From Rotaria sordida (taxonomy: Eukaryota; Rotifera; Eurotatoria; Philodinida; Philodinidae), in contig CAJNOL010000906.1 of assembly GCA_905250125.1 (NCBI GenBank), forward strand, positions 1-64,000: a stretch of 64,000 nucleotides of DNA. Reading direction: 5' to 3'. The notes under the pieces were generated by a model. That model saw nothing but the letters and a program-made list of their open reading frames with translations, had not been told where the DNA came from and ran no database searches. The translations under genes and the position numbers were made by a program. Numbering within the stretch: the first letter of the stretch is position 1; the number at the start of each line of letters is the position of its first letter. Shown piece after piece: positions 1 through 11,371 of the stretch.

Positions 1-950
1 ATCAAGAAAAAACTGCAAAGAACACGTTTCTCTTTCGTAGAAAATTTAAAAAAAAAACGTTTTGCTATAGAAATGAAATGCGTTCTTGACCGTTCCATTT
101 TGGAACTCATTCCACTTTTATAGCAAAACATTTTTTTTTCTTAAAAAAAAAGCTAAGTTTTTTTTTTGGAACGCGTTCTTGGTCATTATCATCAAGATTC
201 ACATTCCCTACAAGAATCGTTGAAGAGAAGTAAGTGAAGTTAACACATGATTCGTCGAGAGATCTGTTCTAGTACAATCCGACGAGCTCTATCCAATGGT
301 GTGCTCCGATTTTTCGTAGCTCAAACTATTATTCGAAATATTTTTTTTTTTAGAAATCTGGACTGCCAGCTGTGGGATACAATTCATCGATGTTCCACCA
401 TTTTTGGCGCCATTTTCAATGTGTTGTGCTCCAGAGCTGTCAATATTGAATCAAAATCGACATTGAATCCAGATGAAGCGTTCAACAATTTAGAGAAACA
501 TTGGAGAATACGTTCTTTTTTTCTAAGAATGACGTTAGAATGTCTGAAATGCGTTCATCAATTCAAAAAAAAAACCATTCTCGGGTGTTCCCCTAGAGAA
601 CGTCAAAGAAAACAATCTCATTTTGATAGAACTTTATCCTGACCATTCCAAAAAAGAATGGATAGAAACTCATTCTACTGGTTTATGAAACGGTTCAGAA
701 CGCTTTCTATCTAGATAGAGACGGTCTTTGCGTTTAGAAGAAAGCATTCCATAATAATGTGAAACAGCAAAGAATGCGTTCCTTTAGATTCAGCAAGTAT
801 GTTTTCGTTTATGAATGCGTTTACTAAACTATGAAGCGCGTTCTTTGCCGTTTTTTTAATAAATAATTTCCACTGGGTAATATGCCTAAGACGGTGAAAA
901 AATGGTGTAATTATTGCCCGAAACAATGAAAAATGATCGCCGTTTTTTAC
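1..950. repeat. Degenerate repeat region with recurring GAAYGCGTTC motif
   Basis: The motif GAATGCGTTC/GAACGCGTTC and near variants recurs about ten times (around 78, 172, 505, 545, 690, 771, 812 and 838). An inverted pair CGTTTTGCTATA (58-69) / TATAGCAAAAC (118-128) forms a hairpin. This looks like the inside or end of a decayed mobile element. The 131-codon open frame at 247-642 shows no domain I can name and is probably not a gene. Confidence 0.45.
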
Positions 951-1247
951 CGTTTACCGTCAACTCAGATTGAAGACTGCTTTTCTCTGGAATGCAAACG
1001 TCGTCGTTTTAGGTCATTTCCAGTGATTAACGATGAGCAATGCCAGGGCCGCATTCTCGCAGTACTATGAGTTATTTACACCGTTTTTACTCGTATACGA
1101 CTCCATTTATATGCTGCCTCAGGACGATTTTCACCTCTACCCACCTTTCCTATAGACAACAAATAAAATTTGTTTACCGAAACAAAATACTTACTTTGAA
1201 CACTTCATTGAGACAAGTTCTAAATAAAACCGGATAAATAAATTTAT

Positions 1248-1906
1248 TTAACCCTGAAACGCCCACCTGGGGTCCGCCTGGACCCCAACTAATTTCGTTT
1301 TAGTCTTATTCACACACAACATCAGATCGAATCCTGCCTCTCTAGGTATACTGTAGTGAAGATTAGTACTATATGCCGCTGACGTCAGCCGTTCGTCATA
1401 ACTAGTTGTTTATGTGATAAACTATCTCGAAGTACGTGTGAACGCTTGTTGCCCACTTGGGGTCCACTTGGACCCCAGTGAAATTCTTTTCAATATTTTA
1501 TTATTGTAGCCTTAGATAGGATCTTGACTTTCCATCGATACTTTAGGGACACCTAGTAGAATACGCCGATAACAACAATCAATCATACCGATGCTGTAAA
1601 AAAAAGAGCGTTACTTCAGGAACAATTAGTTTCCAGCTACGTTTCATGCTACAGAAATTTGTTCTAAGGAAAAAAGAAATCATGCTAGAAGACGAGGGCA
1701 AAGTAAAAAAGATTGAATAAATACCATTCAAATTAACTTCTGTTCTGTTTGTTCTTGTTAAACATAAGTCTCCTTCAGAACCATTATAGTTCCATTATAA
1801 AACAATGGTAATATAGTATATTGGTTCTATTTTATCAGACTGGGGTTCGTACGGATCCCAGGTGGTCAACGAGTGGTAGTTCGAAAGGTGGGCGTTTCAG
1901 GATTAA
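1248..1906. mobile_element. piggyBac-like non-autonomous element (MITE) with TTAA ends
   Basis: The two ends are inverted copies: TTAACCCTGAAACGCCCACC at 1248 and, on the other strand from 1906, TTAATCCTGAAACGCCCACC. Both start at a TTAA, the target duplicated by piggyBac-type transposases, and CCCT after TTAA is typical of that family. The interior (about 660 bp) has no transposase frame. Three subterminal hairpins of the form GGGGTCC-N4-GGACCCC occur near 1268, 1457 and 1845 (the last one degenerate). No autonomous partner is in the window. Confidence 0.7.
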
Positions 1907-3290
1907 TATTCGTGTAACGTTTACTCCTTTTTTTTGTTGTTTTTCAGTACGAATTATATACATTGACAAAAAAAACCTTGGATAAATACAGTTAATCAAT
2001 TTTTCAACAAGAATTCTTGAGGTTCTGTAAAACCCTGACCATTATAGATGGCATTATTTTCAAAAGAATGTCTCTTGACATACTTTTACATGATACATCC
2101 AGTGAAAACAATTATGAATTTCTTCAACAACAAAAGTAATTGAAAAAAGTAATGATTATTGAATATTGAGCTGGGTTTTTCATAATGATAATGAGAGATT
2201 TTTATGCTAGCTTCATGTCAAAAGCTTAATGGTGAGGATAATAGTAAATGGTTAAGAGTTGATACTGTATTTTCTCATACCCTTCGCTCTCAAGGTGAAT
2301 GATTTTTCTCGGCCATTCTAATAGATAAATAGAAGTGGTACCATATGAAATAGAATCACCAAAGAATTGCGATACTGTGCTTTCACAATAACTTCATCAG
2401 AGAGCTTTTGCTGTGCATAATCCATCATCGTTGAAATCGGAATATTTAAAAAGATATGATCAAGTCTAGGTTTCTTGTTATATCTACTTCACATAAATGT
2501 CAGAATGAACTTCTGTTCATCAGACTTACCATGCATACCTCACATCTTGAGCTTATCTAAAATTCTTTAGTAAGAACAATTCATTTATTTTCTTTTATGG
2601 CTAATTTTCGAGTTCCATTCAGAGATTAATAGACATATTGAAATGTTGCTCTTGCCACAGTGACTTACACTGAAATATAAGGCTCAGGAGATTTCGCTGA
2701 TGATTACAATAGTTCCATAGTTGTGTCGTTGTAATGTAGAGAATTTTGAAGCTCAGAATTTTAGAGATCTAAGAAGATTCTAGTCTTCTGTCAGTTTAAC
2801 TAGGATGATATGACTGACTCTTCTACTAGTTTTAAGATCCATCTCTACCATCACATCGAGTTCATACTAAAATTACTATTCGTTTTTCAAATAAAATCGA
2901 TAATTAGCACAAAATATTAGTTACTGTTCTTGATGAATCATAAGAAAAATCCAATTGTAAAAGCTCACTGCAAGAGATTTTATATTTTAGGCACTTAGAA
3001 ATTCAATAATCGAGAGTCTGTGACACGCTCGATAACTCATTGATAAAGTACTTTTGCATGCAAAATCACTTTTCTTTATTTTTTCGATTTTGAACCCTTC
3101 CTTACGAGGTTAATCGATGGCTGATTGTGATATCTCACGACTCATTGAGTATAGAAATTAGAAGTTCATCTACATAGCTTCACGAAAACTATGAGACTAT
3201 AGTTGAGATCACGTTTAGTTTTGTTTTGTAGAAAAATCCTTTTAAAGGACACCATTAGATAAGACCATAAATCCGACACTCCTGAGTTTC
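1907..3290. other. Intergenic, nothing recognised
   Basis: AT-rich sequence with no long frame, no clear tandem repeat and no RNA gene that I can see. Confidence 0.4.
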
Positions 3291-3297
3291 ACTTTGG

Positions 3298-3440
3298 GTG
3301 TGGGTGAAGTTGGATGATGTCGAAGTTATAGTTCATCATTCATCCACCTCATACTCTTATTCCTATCCTCATCCTCATTTTCACCAACCATCTCACGCCT
3401 TCACTTTCACTCATTCACCCTCACATTCACAACTTTTTCA
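3298..3440. repeat. GT-rich / CA-rich imperfect palindromic repeat
   Basis: The left side is rich in GTGTGGGTG-like runs. The right side is rich in CATCCACCTCAT and TTCACCCTCACATTCAC runs, so the two halves are partly complementary. It resembles the GT-rich foldbacks near 14640, 17940 and 56230. Confidence 0.4.
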
Positions 3441-3858
3441 TTCACTTTGATTTTTTTCAAACAAACAAAAAATAAATCGTCATCATCAAACTTTCTCTTT
3501 CTAAACGATAACAAACAACAATAACCATAGCAACTTTTCTTCTCTCTATTGTATCAAACTCCTTGTCATTGCTATAATTCCATTTTTATTGAAGAGCGAT
3601 ACGAAAAAGCAAAGAGCTTATTAAAATACACAAAGAAAGAGAAGGAGAAAGAGAGAAATCTCTATTGGCAACACATATACATTCTATATAGTTCAATTAC
3701 ACTTACAAATTCATTCATAATTTTCATTTATACTGGAATATACAACAAGTAACTCTTTCGTTTTTTCATATTCCATTTTTAAAACATTCAAATCAACAAT
3801 TTTGAAACATTTATTCAACTTTAGATAATTATTAAAACAATATAATATATTGAAAAAA

Positions 3859-4469
3859 ATGGCAGGGTAAGTATATATGCACAATAGATCTTTTTTTCTC
3901 AAAGCAACTTTTCTTCGTTTATTATTACAATAACTGACATATAGACAACCAGTTACATCACAACCACATGGTGGAAATGCTACCCAACATTTAACTAATT
4001 TCGATAAAGATTGGCATTCTGGTTTATTTAGCTCAATGCTTGACTGTCCAGACTGTAAGTGAAGTTTTCAGTGATGTTTATTAATTAATTTGTTATGTTT
4101 TTTCTTCGAATTCCAGCTGCTATTGCATGTTGTTGTTGCTGTTGGTATGTTGGTCTTGTGGCTGAACGTGCTGGAGAAAGTTTTTGGGCTGGTTGCTGTA
4201 ACGCACCAATTGCTCTCTTAGCAGTACGATCAAAAGTACGAGGAGCATTTCGAATCAGAGTAAGTGTCTACTTTAAATTTTTCATTGAAATTCAAACAAT
4301 ATTTCTTATTGTTCTTTTCATCAAAAAAAAATATATAAAGGGTAACTTATGTTACGATCAATGTATTTCATCATGTTGTTGTCAATGTGCATCAATGCAA
4401 ACAAAACACGAATTAGATTATCAAGGAGTTTCTGGTCTAGGTCCACGATGGCTCGGAAATAAATCATAA
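3859..4469 (+). CDS. PLAC8-family (cornifelin-like) Cys-rich protein
   Basis: Four exons: 3859-3866, 3945-4054, 4117-4259, 4341-4469, giving 129 residues. PLAC8 proteins are small Cys-rich, often membrane-associated proteins; family roles range from growth control to ion or metal handling, so a precise function is not claimed. The sequence supporting the call is DWHSGLFSSMLDCPD (the W..GLF.C..D start of the domain), then a Cys run in IACCCCCWYVGL where the family has CPC, then ESFWAGCCNAP and a C-terminal CYDQCISSCCCQCASMQ block. Length is in the family's usual range. The start is the first ATG; the first exon has only 8 coding bases and ends at a strong GTAAGT donor. All borders are GT-AG and phases agree. 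The PLAC8 assignment is fairly secure; the tiny first exon is the least certain part. Confidence 0.85.
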
Positions 4470-7400
4470 ATATTCAAATGATAAACAATTCGTTTTTATT
4501 CAGGCTATAAATCATTTATTGATTTTTTTTTTAAATTTATATCTACACGAGCTTTAAACCAGCACATGATCAGTTTTTCTTTCCAGTTCTAATATACTTT
4601 GTAAAGCTTTGAGCGTGACATTTTTAACTTTTTTTTTCTCTTCTTTCTGTTTGTGATAATGAGAATCAGAATCCTTTACAAATAAAAGTGAAAGAGGAAA
4701 AACTCAGAAAATTCAAAATAGTTTATAGATCTAGAAAATAGAGGTTCAAAAATCTTAGCAAAGATAAAGTTTTTTTTGTTGAGTTTCAGAAACTTCGATA
4801 ACTTATAAACATTCATTTCACACTTTAGAAGCTTATATCTACGTGTCTTAAATCAATTAAGTGTGAATGTTTTTATTTATTCATAGTCATCAGTTTACTT
4901 ATTGATTTTTTTTTTCCTTTGCAAGATGAATTATGTTGCTCCAAGGCCATATCTTAGTAGTTTGGAGGTCTTTCATCATGGTGTCTTCAAGAGGAATCAA
5001 TCAATTCGAGATGAACTGCATCAAGTTTGATATTCATATGGTGTATTCTATAATATTATTAGCTCCAGTGCATATATATGTTTGAGACAGAATTTGTATT
5101 TAGGCAAATTTAAAATATTTATTATTTGCTTTGAATTTCAGATCATTGATTATTTATTGCCTAGTCAAAATTTCCTTATTCAGTAAGATTGTATAATATT
5201 GAAATCAAGTGTCAGAGAATTCAACTCTAGTTATATTATTATAATTATGAAATTTATTTTTTTGCATCTTTGATAAATGATGATAATTACTAGCAAGTAG
5301 TATTCATTTGTAGAGTTCGCTCGTGTTTTCTAGCTAATATCCATAATTGGAAGAGAATATTTAATTTAGAAAAGTCATGCTTTTTTCTAATTCATCGATT
5401 TTGGAAGTTCATTATTTTTGAGATGCAACGATTGAGCCAATGTTCCTTTTCAAAATTGATAGTTCCTAAAGCTTACTACAAAAAGTACTTTAAAATATTT
5501 CGCATGTCATGCGTTATTTAATTTTTGCAATCGATTTACAAATGATCATTTTCAATGAGTAAAGACTAAGGTCTTATCTGATGCTTGTAATGGATAACAA
5601 AAATAAAATATAACCATGCTGAGATTCATGGTCATAATCCACTATACGGTATCTGATAATCTACTAGTTCAATTGTATTGGATCACTTTTGCATTAGAAA
5701 TCAGATCGAAACCTGTTCGATTAGAACTTTTTAGCACGAATAGAATATAATTCAGATATTTTAGACAGATTTCTTTGCTAAAGTCATGCGCATGTACCTC
5801 TGATCTTTATTTACCTTCATATTCAACCAAAGAAATCATGTATAAACGTTTGAATTATGCTATTACTTATTGCTCGAATATTGATGCTGATTTGATCATG
5901 AATTAGTCCTCTGTCAGTATTCATTAACTAGCGTTGGATTTAAATTCTCCATTATGCTCCATCAACTTATAAAAAAATTTCAAGAAGTCGACCATTTTTC
6001 TTTTTATCATTTTAACTTCTGATCGAGAATGTGAATGTAAGTGAAAACAAGATCCAGACGTATATCTCACATCCATACCCTTTTTCTCTATAACATACCA
6101 TTTTTCAAAAGAAGAATATAAAACCGACAAGAAACATTTTTTAAATGCATATTTGTTTTACTAATTTTTAAAAAAAATTATGCATAATCTAGTTTGATAA
6201 TTATCAAGCTTAATTACAATGATTATAAGAATGAAGTAGTTGTCTGATTGATTGAAAATCTATGTCATAGCAGAATTATACAATATAACTGATTCTATCA
6301 AACATCTTTATAGATTTAAAAACTTGAAATTGAATATTAAATAAAATCAATGTTCTTCAGAAATTTACACAATTCAATAAACTCAAATTAATAAAACTTC
6401 GTGAGAATTTTCCGATCTAATAAATTTTTTTAAAAATATCTAACAACATTTTAATTGGCCATTTCAGTGTTGTTTTTTTAACTTGGATATTAATACCCAT
6501 ATTAATAACTTTGAAGAACGATGATATTCAATTTTCTTTTAAGCAAAAAGTATTAATTTCATTGACAATGAAAACATTCTATGGTAAATAGTTGCTATTT
6601 TTGATATACAATCGAAAATAAATAATATCGATATTAAAATATTGATCAAATATCAATAGGATTATTTATGTTTCAAATTTTCTGAATATTGATAAATAAA
6701 TTATTTGAATAAGAACAAATCAATAGTATTAACGAAAATAATTGCCATGCATTTTTTTCTTACACGATATTCATCTCGTTACCAAACATTCATTTGTATT
6801 ATTTATAAATTTACGTAAAAAAGATAAATTGAATGAAGCCATTTCTAAATAGAAAGCATTAAAATTTTATATAATAACAATTTTTAATCTCTAATGAATG
6901 AATATCATGCTTTTGAAAAGGTTTTCGCAATTTTTCGAGAAACGATGGATTTTCATAGGAGTATATGAGACCTGCTTATGACTCACTCTAAATTTGTCTG
7001 ATTGAACTGAAATTTCGACCATAGATCCTTGGAAGTATTCTCGAGATATAAAATCGACAATATTCATTTTTTTGAGTATTCTATATGGATTTATAAAGCT
7101 CTGAATATTATAGCATCTCGATTTTGGATCCAAACTTTTCATAAAAAAAAAATAAAGCAAGATTTTTGAAAAAGCTTAAAACCAGTTCTGGAATATACTC
7201 TAATAAGTTTCAAAGGAAATTTTTAATCCGATCGGGCAAAGTTAGAGGAAGGTATAAGCAGATCCGATGTGGTTCTATGAAAATATTTGTTTAAAACTTT
7301 TTTACTTGAATATTTGTATCCTTACAGTAACTGCTTTATCTGTGATGAAAATTTCTTGCGGATAAATTACATCCTCTTTGAGGTCCAAAAATGCTGAAAA

Positions 7401-9370
7401 AAACAGAGGGCATTATCCCTTTAATTTCTTTAACGTGTTTTAAAATTCAAAGAGAAATAATGATTAAACACTATTTTTTATTGAATATATGGTTAGTGTT
7501 AAACTCTCATTGTTTTATATTAGGAAGTTTTTTTCTTCCTGCTCCGATTTGTTTTCGACGCAATAGTATTGCACAACCTACGTATCTTAATTTTATCGAA
7601 ATCTTCCGACTGTTTGCTTTCTTTTTTTTTTTACTTATTATTTGATAAGAACAAAAAAAAAACGGTGACAATTAGTTATCGTTGTTTTAGTCTTATAGCA
7701 ATCAATATGATGACCGATGATGAAAAGTTAAGGGCAATAATTAGCAATATCCTGTACTCTCTTTTAATGCTAAAGCATTAAATAGATCCCGAAATGAACA
7801 TCGAGAGATAAAGGTAAAAATAATGTACCTCATACATAATTTTGTAACAAAATATTACATTAGAAGTCAAACAAAATATTTCTCATCGATAAAATATCTC
7901 AATTAAATGATATTATTACGTTGTGTCTAAAAAGATGTTGAAAGAAAAATTGTATCTAAAGCACATTTGTTATGAAAAATATTTTTTCATATATTTGTTT
8001 TTTTTTTTATTACATCAGTCAAACAAGAGAAAGATATTGTTTTTGTCTACTCGAGGTTATCATTCTAAAGGTGAAAAATGCGAGTTTTCAAATTGCTCTA
8101 TGCTCTTTTGTTTTTTAGTGTTCACTGAATTAATAAAATACTCTCAATAGAGTGTAATAAAATCTAATCGTTCTATCCAGAATATTATTCATTTCTATGA
8201 GATCAATCATTTATTTGTGTGCTTTTTTTTTCAAAAATCACCATTAGAAGTAAATGATTCATTTTTTTATTAAATTAATTACTGGCGTAAAAATATAATA
8301 TGCTAAAAGATATTGCAACAGTTTTCATCGAACAAATCATTCATACGAAGATTTATTCGTGTATAATCACGTGTTCACAAAAATGAATACTTTCCAACGA
8401 TTTGTCCTATTGTGATGAATCCTCATAGAGAGAATAAAAATACATTAAACTTTGTATCATGAGAGAACATCGTATATTTCATTTTTGTTTTTATTTACTA
8501 ATATCAAAGTTACTTAAATTATGCTATAAAGTTTTATTATGTTATTTCGAATCTATTGTTGTCAAATCTAAGACTAACATATCATTAAAATAAAATGCAA
8601 AAGCTCGTTAACTGCTCTTATAAAAAAAAACAGACTCATTTCTTTATGTCTTCATTATTTTATCTTTCTCAACGCTCCACTCTTTTCAAAGAGAAAGAGA
8701 AAGAGAAGACATGCACAAACACATCAAAGGAGAGAAGAATTTTTTTTTTCTGAATAGTCAAGTAAGCTTCTTCTAGTAACTTTACACACTTGGAAAAGTA
8801 TTAATTTATTTATTTTAGCGAGTTTGATTGAATAGATTTCAACTTATAAAGTTTTCATTTTATGATTATATTCTTCAACTGCAAATCATATATATTTTGA
8901 TAGATAATAGTTAAATAATAGAGATAGTGCATAGAGAATTTTCATAGTATATTTTTATCACATTCGAATCAAGTCTCTTTGTGTTTACCATTCATAAGGC
9001 ATATAGGTATGAGTTATTTTTTGCAAATTAAATATTTCATATGATTTTTTTTTCCAATAGAAGTTCGAATTGCGTAGAATGTCTTCTCAAGCATATTCTT
9101 TTTTTTGCCATGTTCTGCTCCTATGTTGACATAATGAGGTACGAATCACGTTTGTTTTTTTCAAAAAAAAAAAGGTATTTACGCAGTTTATGAAAGAAAA
9201 AAAAACTATTATTTCCTTATATTTCAATAAAGGAACCATATTTTTTAATGTCGTTTATTTATATATATATATATATCTAAACTCAGTATCGCATACGTCA
9301 TCGATTGTTTTCAATTGAAAACGATTTCGAAAAGAGATTTTGTAACAAAGAAACAGTGTTTTATCTAGGA
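4470..9370. other. Long intergenic stretch without a convincing gene
   Basis: AT-rich DNA with many homopolymer runs. Short open frames here (for example 6891-7160 minus, 7391-7645 plus, 7923-8150 plus) are of low complexity, lack recognisable domains and fit chance. A short TA microsatellite lies near 9257-9275. No RNA gene recognised. Confidence 0.45.
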
Positions 9371-9375
9371 CTTTT

Positions 9376-9535
9376 TCTCCGAGGAGCCATTTGAAGCTTC
9401 AAGAGAACCTGTCAATAGCCTCGGAGGGGAAAAACATGTACTTCCCGTGGCATATACTTCGACTTTCGGGGGAGCGAACTCGATTCTCGGGGGAGCGATG
9501 CTCCTCCCCCTGAGTATCTCTCTGGATAAAATACT
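9376..9535. repeat. GC-rich island with direct repeat and hairpin
   Basis: In otherwise AT-rich DNA this stretch holds two adjacent copies of a unit containing TCGGGGGAGCGA and then a hairpin whose arms are CTCGGGGGAGC and GCTCCTCCCCCTGAG. It does not look coding. It may be a fragment of a structured mobile element or RNA. Confidence 0.4.
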
Positions 9536-11371
9536 GCAAAGCAATACAGTTTAAATTATTTTTTCTTTCACCTTTAATCAAACGTCAGCATTCTCTCTTA
9601 AATATAAGATGATGAATCATAAAAATAACTGAGATATGATAATGTATAAATAGTTTATTATAGAGTTGTAAAATAACAAAGTAAGTAGCTAATAAAATTT
9701 TACACGATTTATTTTTATTCCATAGCTCTCAATCAATATAAGTAGATTAAAAAAAACACAAATTTTTAAAAATGTTCTTGATCGATTTATTTCTATAATA
9801 TTAATGAAAACATTAATATCGAAGAACAAATAGAAGAATTAGATAGTCATAATGAGAAAGTATGCGACAAATACTTTTTCACAACGATATGAAACGATTT
9901 GCTTTTGATCTATATCGATATTCAAACTATGAAAATGATAAGATTTTCTTCTAAACTTGTCTTGTATGGCAATATACGTACTATAGAGAAGAGATTTCAA
10001 TTAATCACAAGAGTATAATCTAATCTGGCTTGTTTTCAAAGTCTTTATCAACTAATAAAATGATATTGCAGCAAAAGTTATAAATGTCCCATATCTTTTT
10101 ATTTAACGTATTTTCTGAATTACTTCTTTCATTTTACATTTAAAATCAAAAAAAAACATTCCGTAAGGTAAAGAACATCTAATGGAGGGTTTGGATATTG
10201 TTCTTCTGTGTATCTACAACCGTACATTTACATCCGATATAGTTCTCGCTGATGAACTGCGTTTTTTTTATTCAATAGATAGATGCATCCTGTTCCGGAT
10301 GACGGAAAGGAATTTTGTATTTGATTCGTGATATTAAAAAAAAACCAGAGATTTTAGAGAAAACTTTACTTAAGGTTTTGGGTAGAGACGCATTTTCAGG
10401 TGTCACTATTAATACCAATGAATGCATGAAGAATCTATGCTAATGACCAGTTTTTTCTATTAGTTGAACACTGTTCTACTAAGAGGAACTAATGAAGCTA
10501 ATACACGGATTATCACTGTAAGTTCTTCATGTACTCATCGGCTTTATTGTTGTACCTCTACTTCCGAAGATTCAAAAAATGAAATAAAAATAGTCTTGCT
10601 CTCATCCGGAATGCCAAGGAGTTCTCTTTTAAATGACAGTGATCTGAATACTATGACTTGGATTGTTTTGAAAAAAATACTTTCAATCGTAAAAGTTTCA
10701 TTTTGCATTTTGACTCTTCGAAATCTTCTAAATTATAAGTATATCGATATTAATGGAGAGATGAACTTATTGATTTCAGTAAAATGATAAAAACTTGATC
10801 TTCAAAATATTTTTTATTACTCACTTTCATGAAAATATTCTTCATTCCGTATAACTTCCTTTCAACTTATTTCTTATATCTATAAAATTATCTTCTCTTA
10901 CATTACATATCTATATCTACTTACTTAACAATGTCGAAGTTTTGCGTCGATACATTTTCATTTTGTATTTTGACGGCATAAGACTGTGTCTCACCTGAGT
11001 TTTTCGTTGTTAGAATTTTGTTTTCTTTTTGCGTGAGTAACAAAAACTCAGATGAAAACATATAAAAGAAGAAAAAAAAGAAGCAAAAGGTGACCAATAT
11101 AATGTAGGATGTGAATCACACAGAAACTATGAAGATTTTAAGCAATATATAAATTGTCGATACACAAACTTTGATGTGACATCCCCGGGCAAAAAAAAGC
11201 ATGACAAACATAAAAACAAAATTAAAGAAAAAAAATAATAAAAAAACGACAACTGATTTTTTGTTGTGTTCTAGATCATTACTCTTGTTTAAATATAACT
11301 TTTTTTAACACGATCCTACGTTTTAATAAAGTTTATCTTGTTGCATTATCTGAAGAAATTTCTATGCTCAA
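9536..11371. other. Intergenic, nothing recognised
   Basis: AT-rich, no domain-bearing frame. The 107-codon frame at 10464-10787 shows no family signature. The last part is presumably the promoter and 5' UTR of the following 12-exon gene, but no clear TATA or initiator signal could be chosen. Confidence 0.35.

Noticed and set aside
247-642. 131-codon plus-strand frame
   Set aside because: Contains TIRRALSNG, faintly like a transposase HTH, but the rest shows no transposase order. It lies in a repeat region with the GAATGCGTTC motif, so not called a gene.
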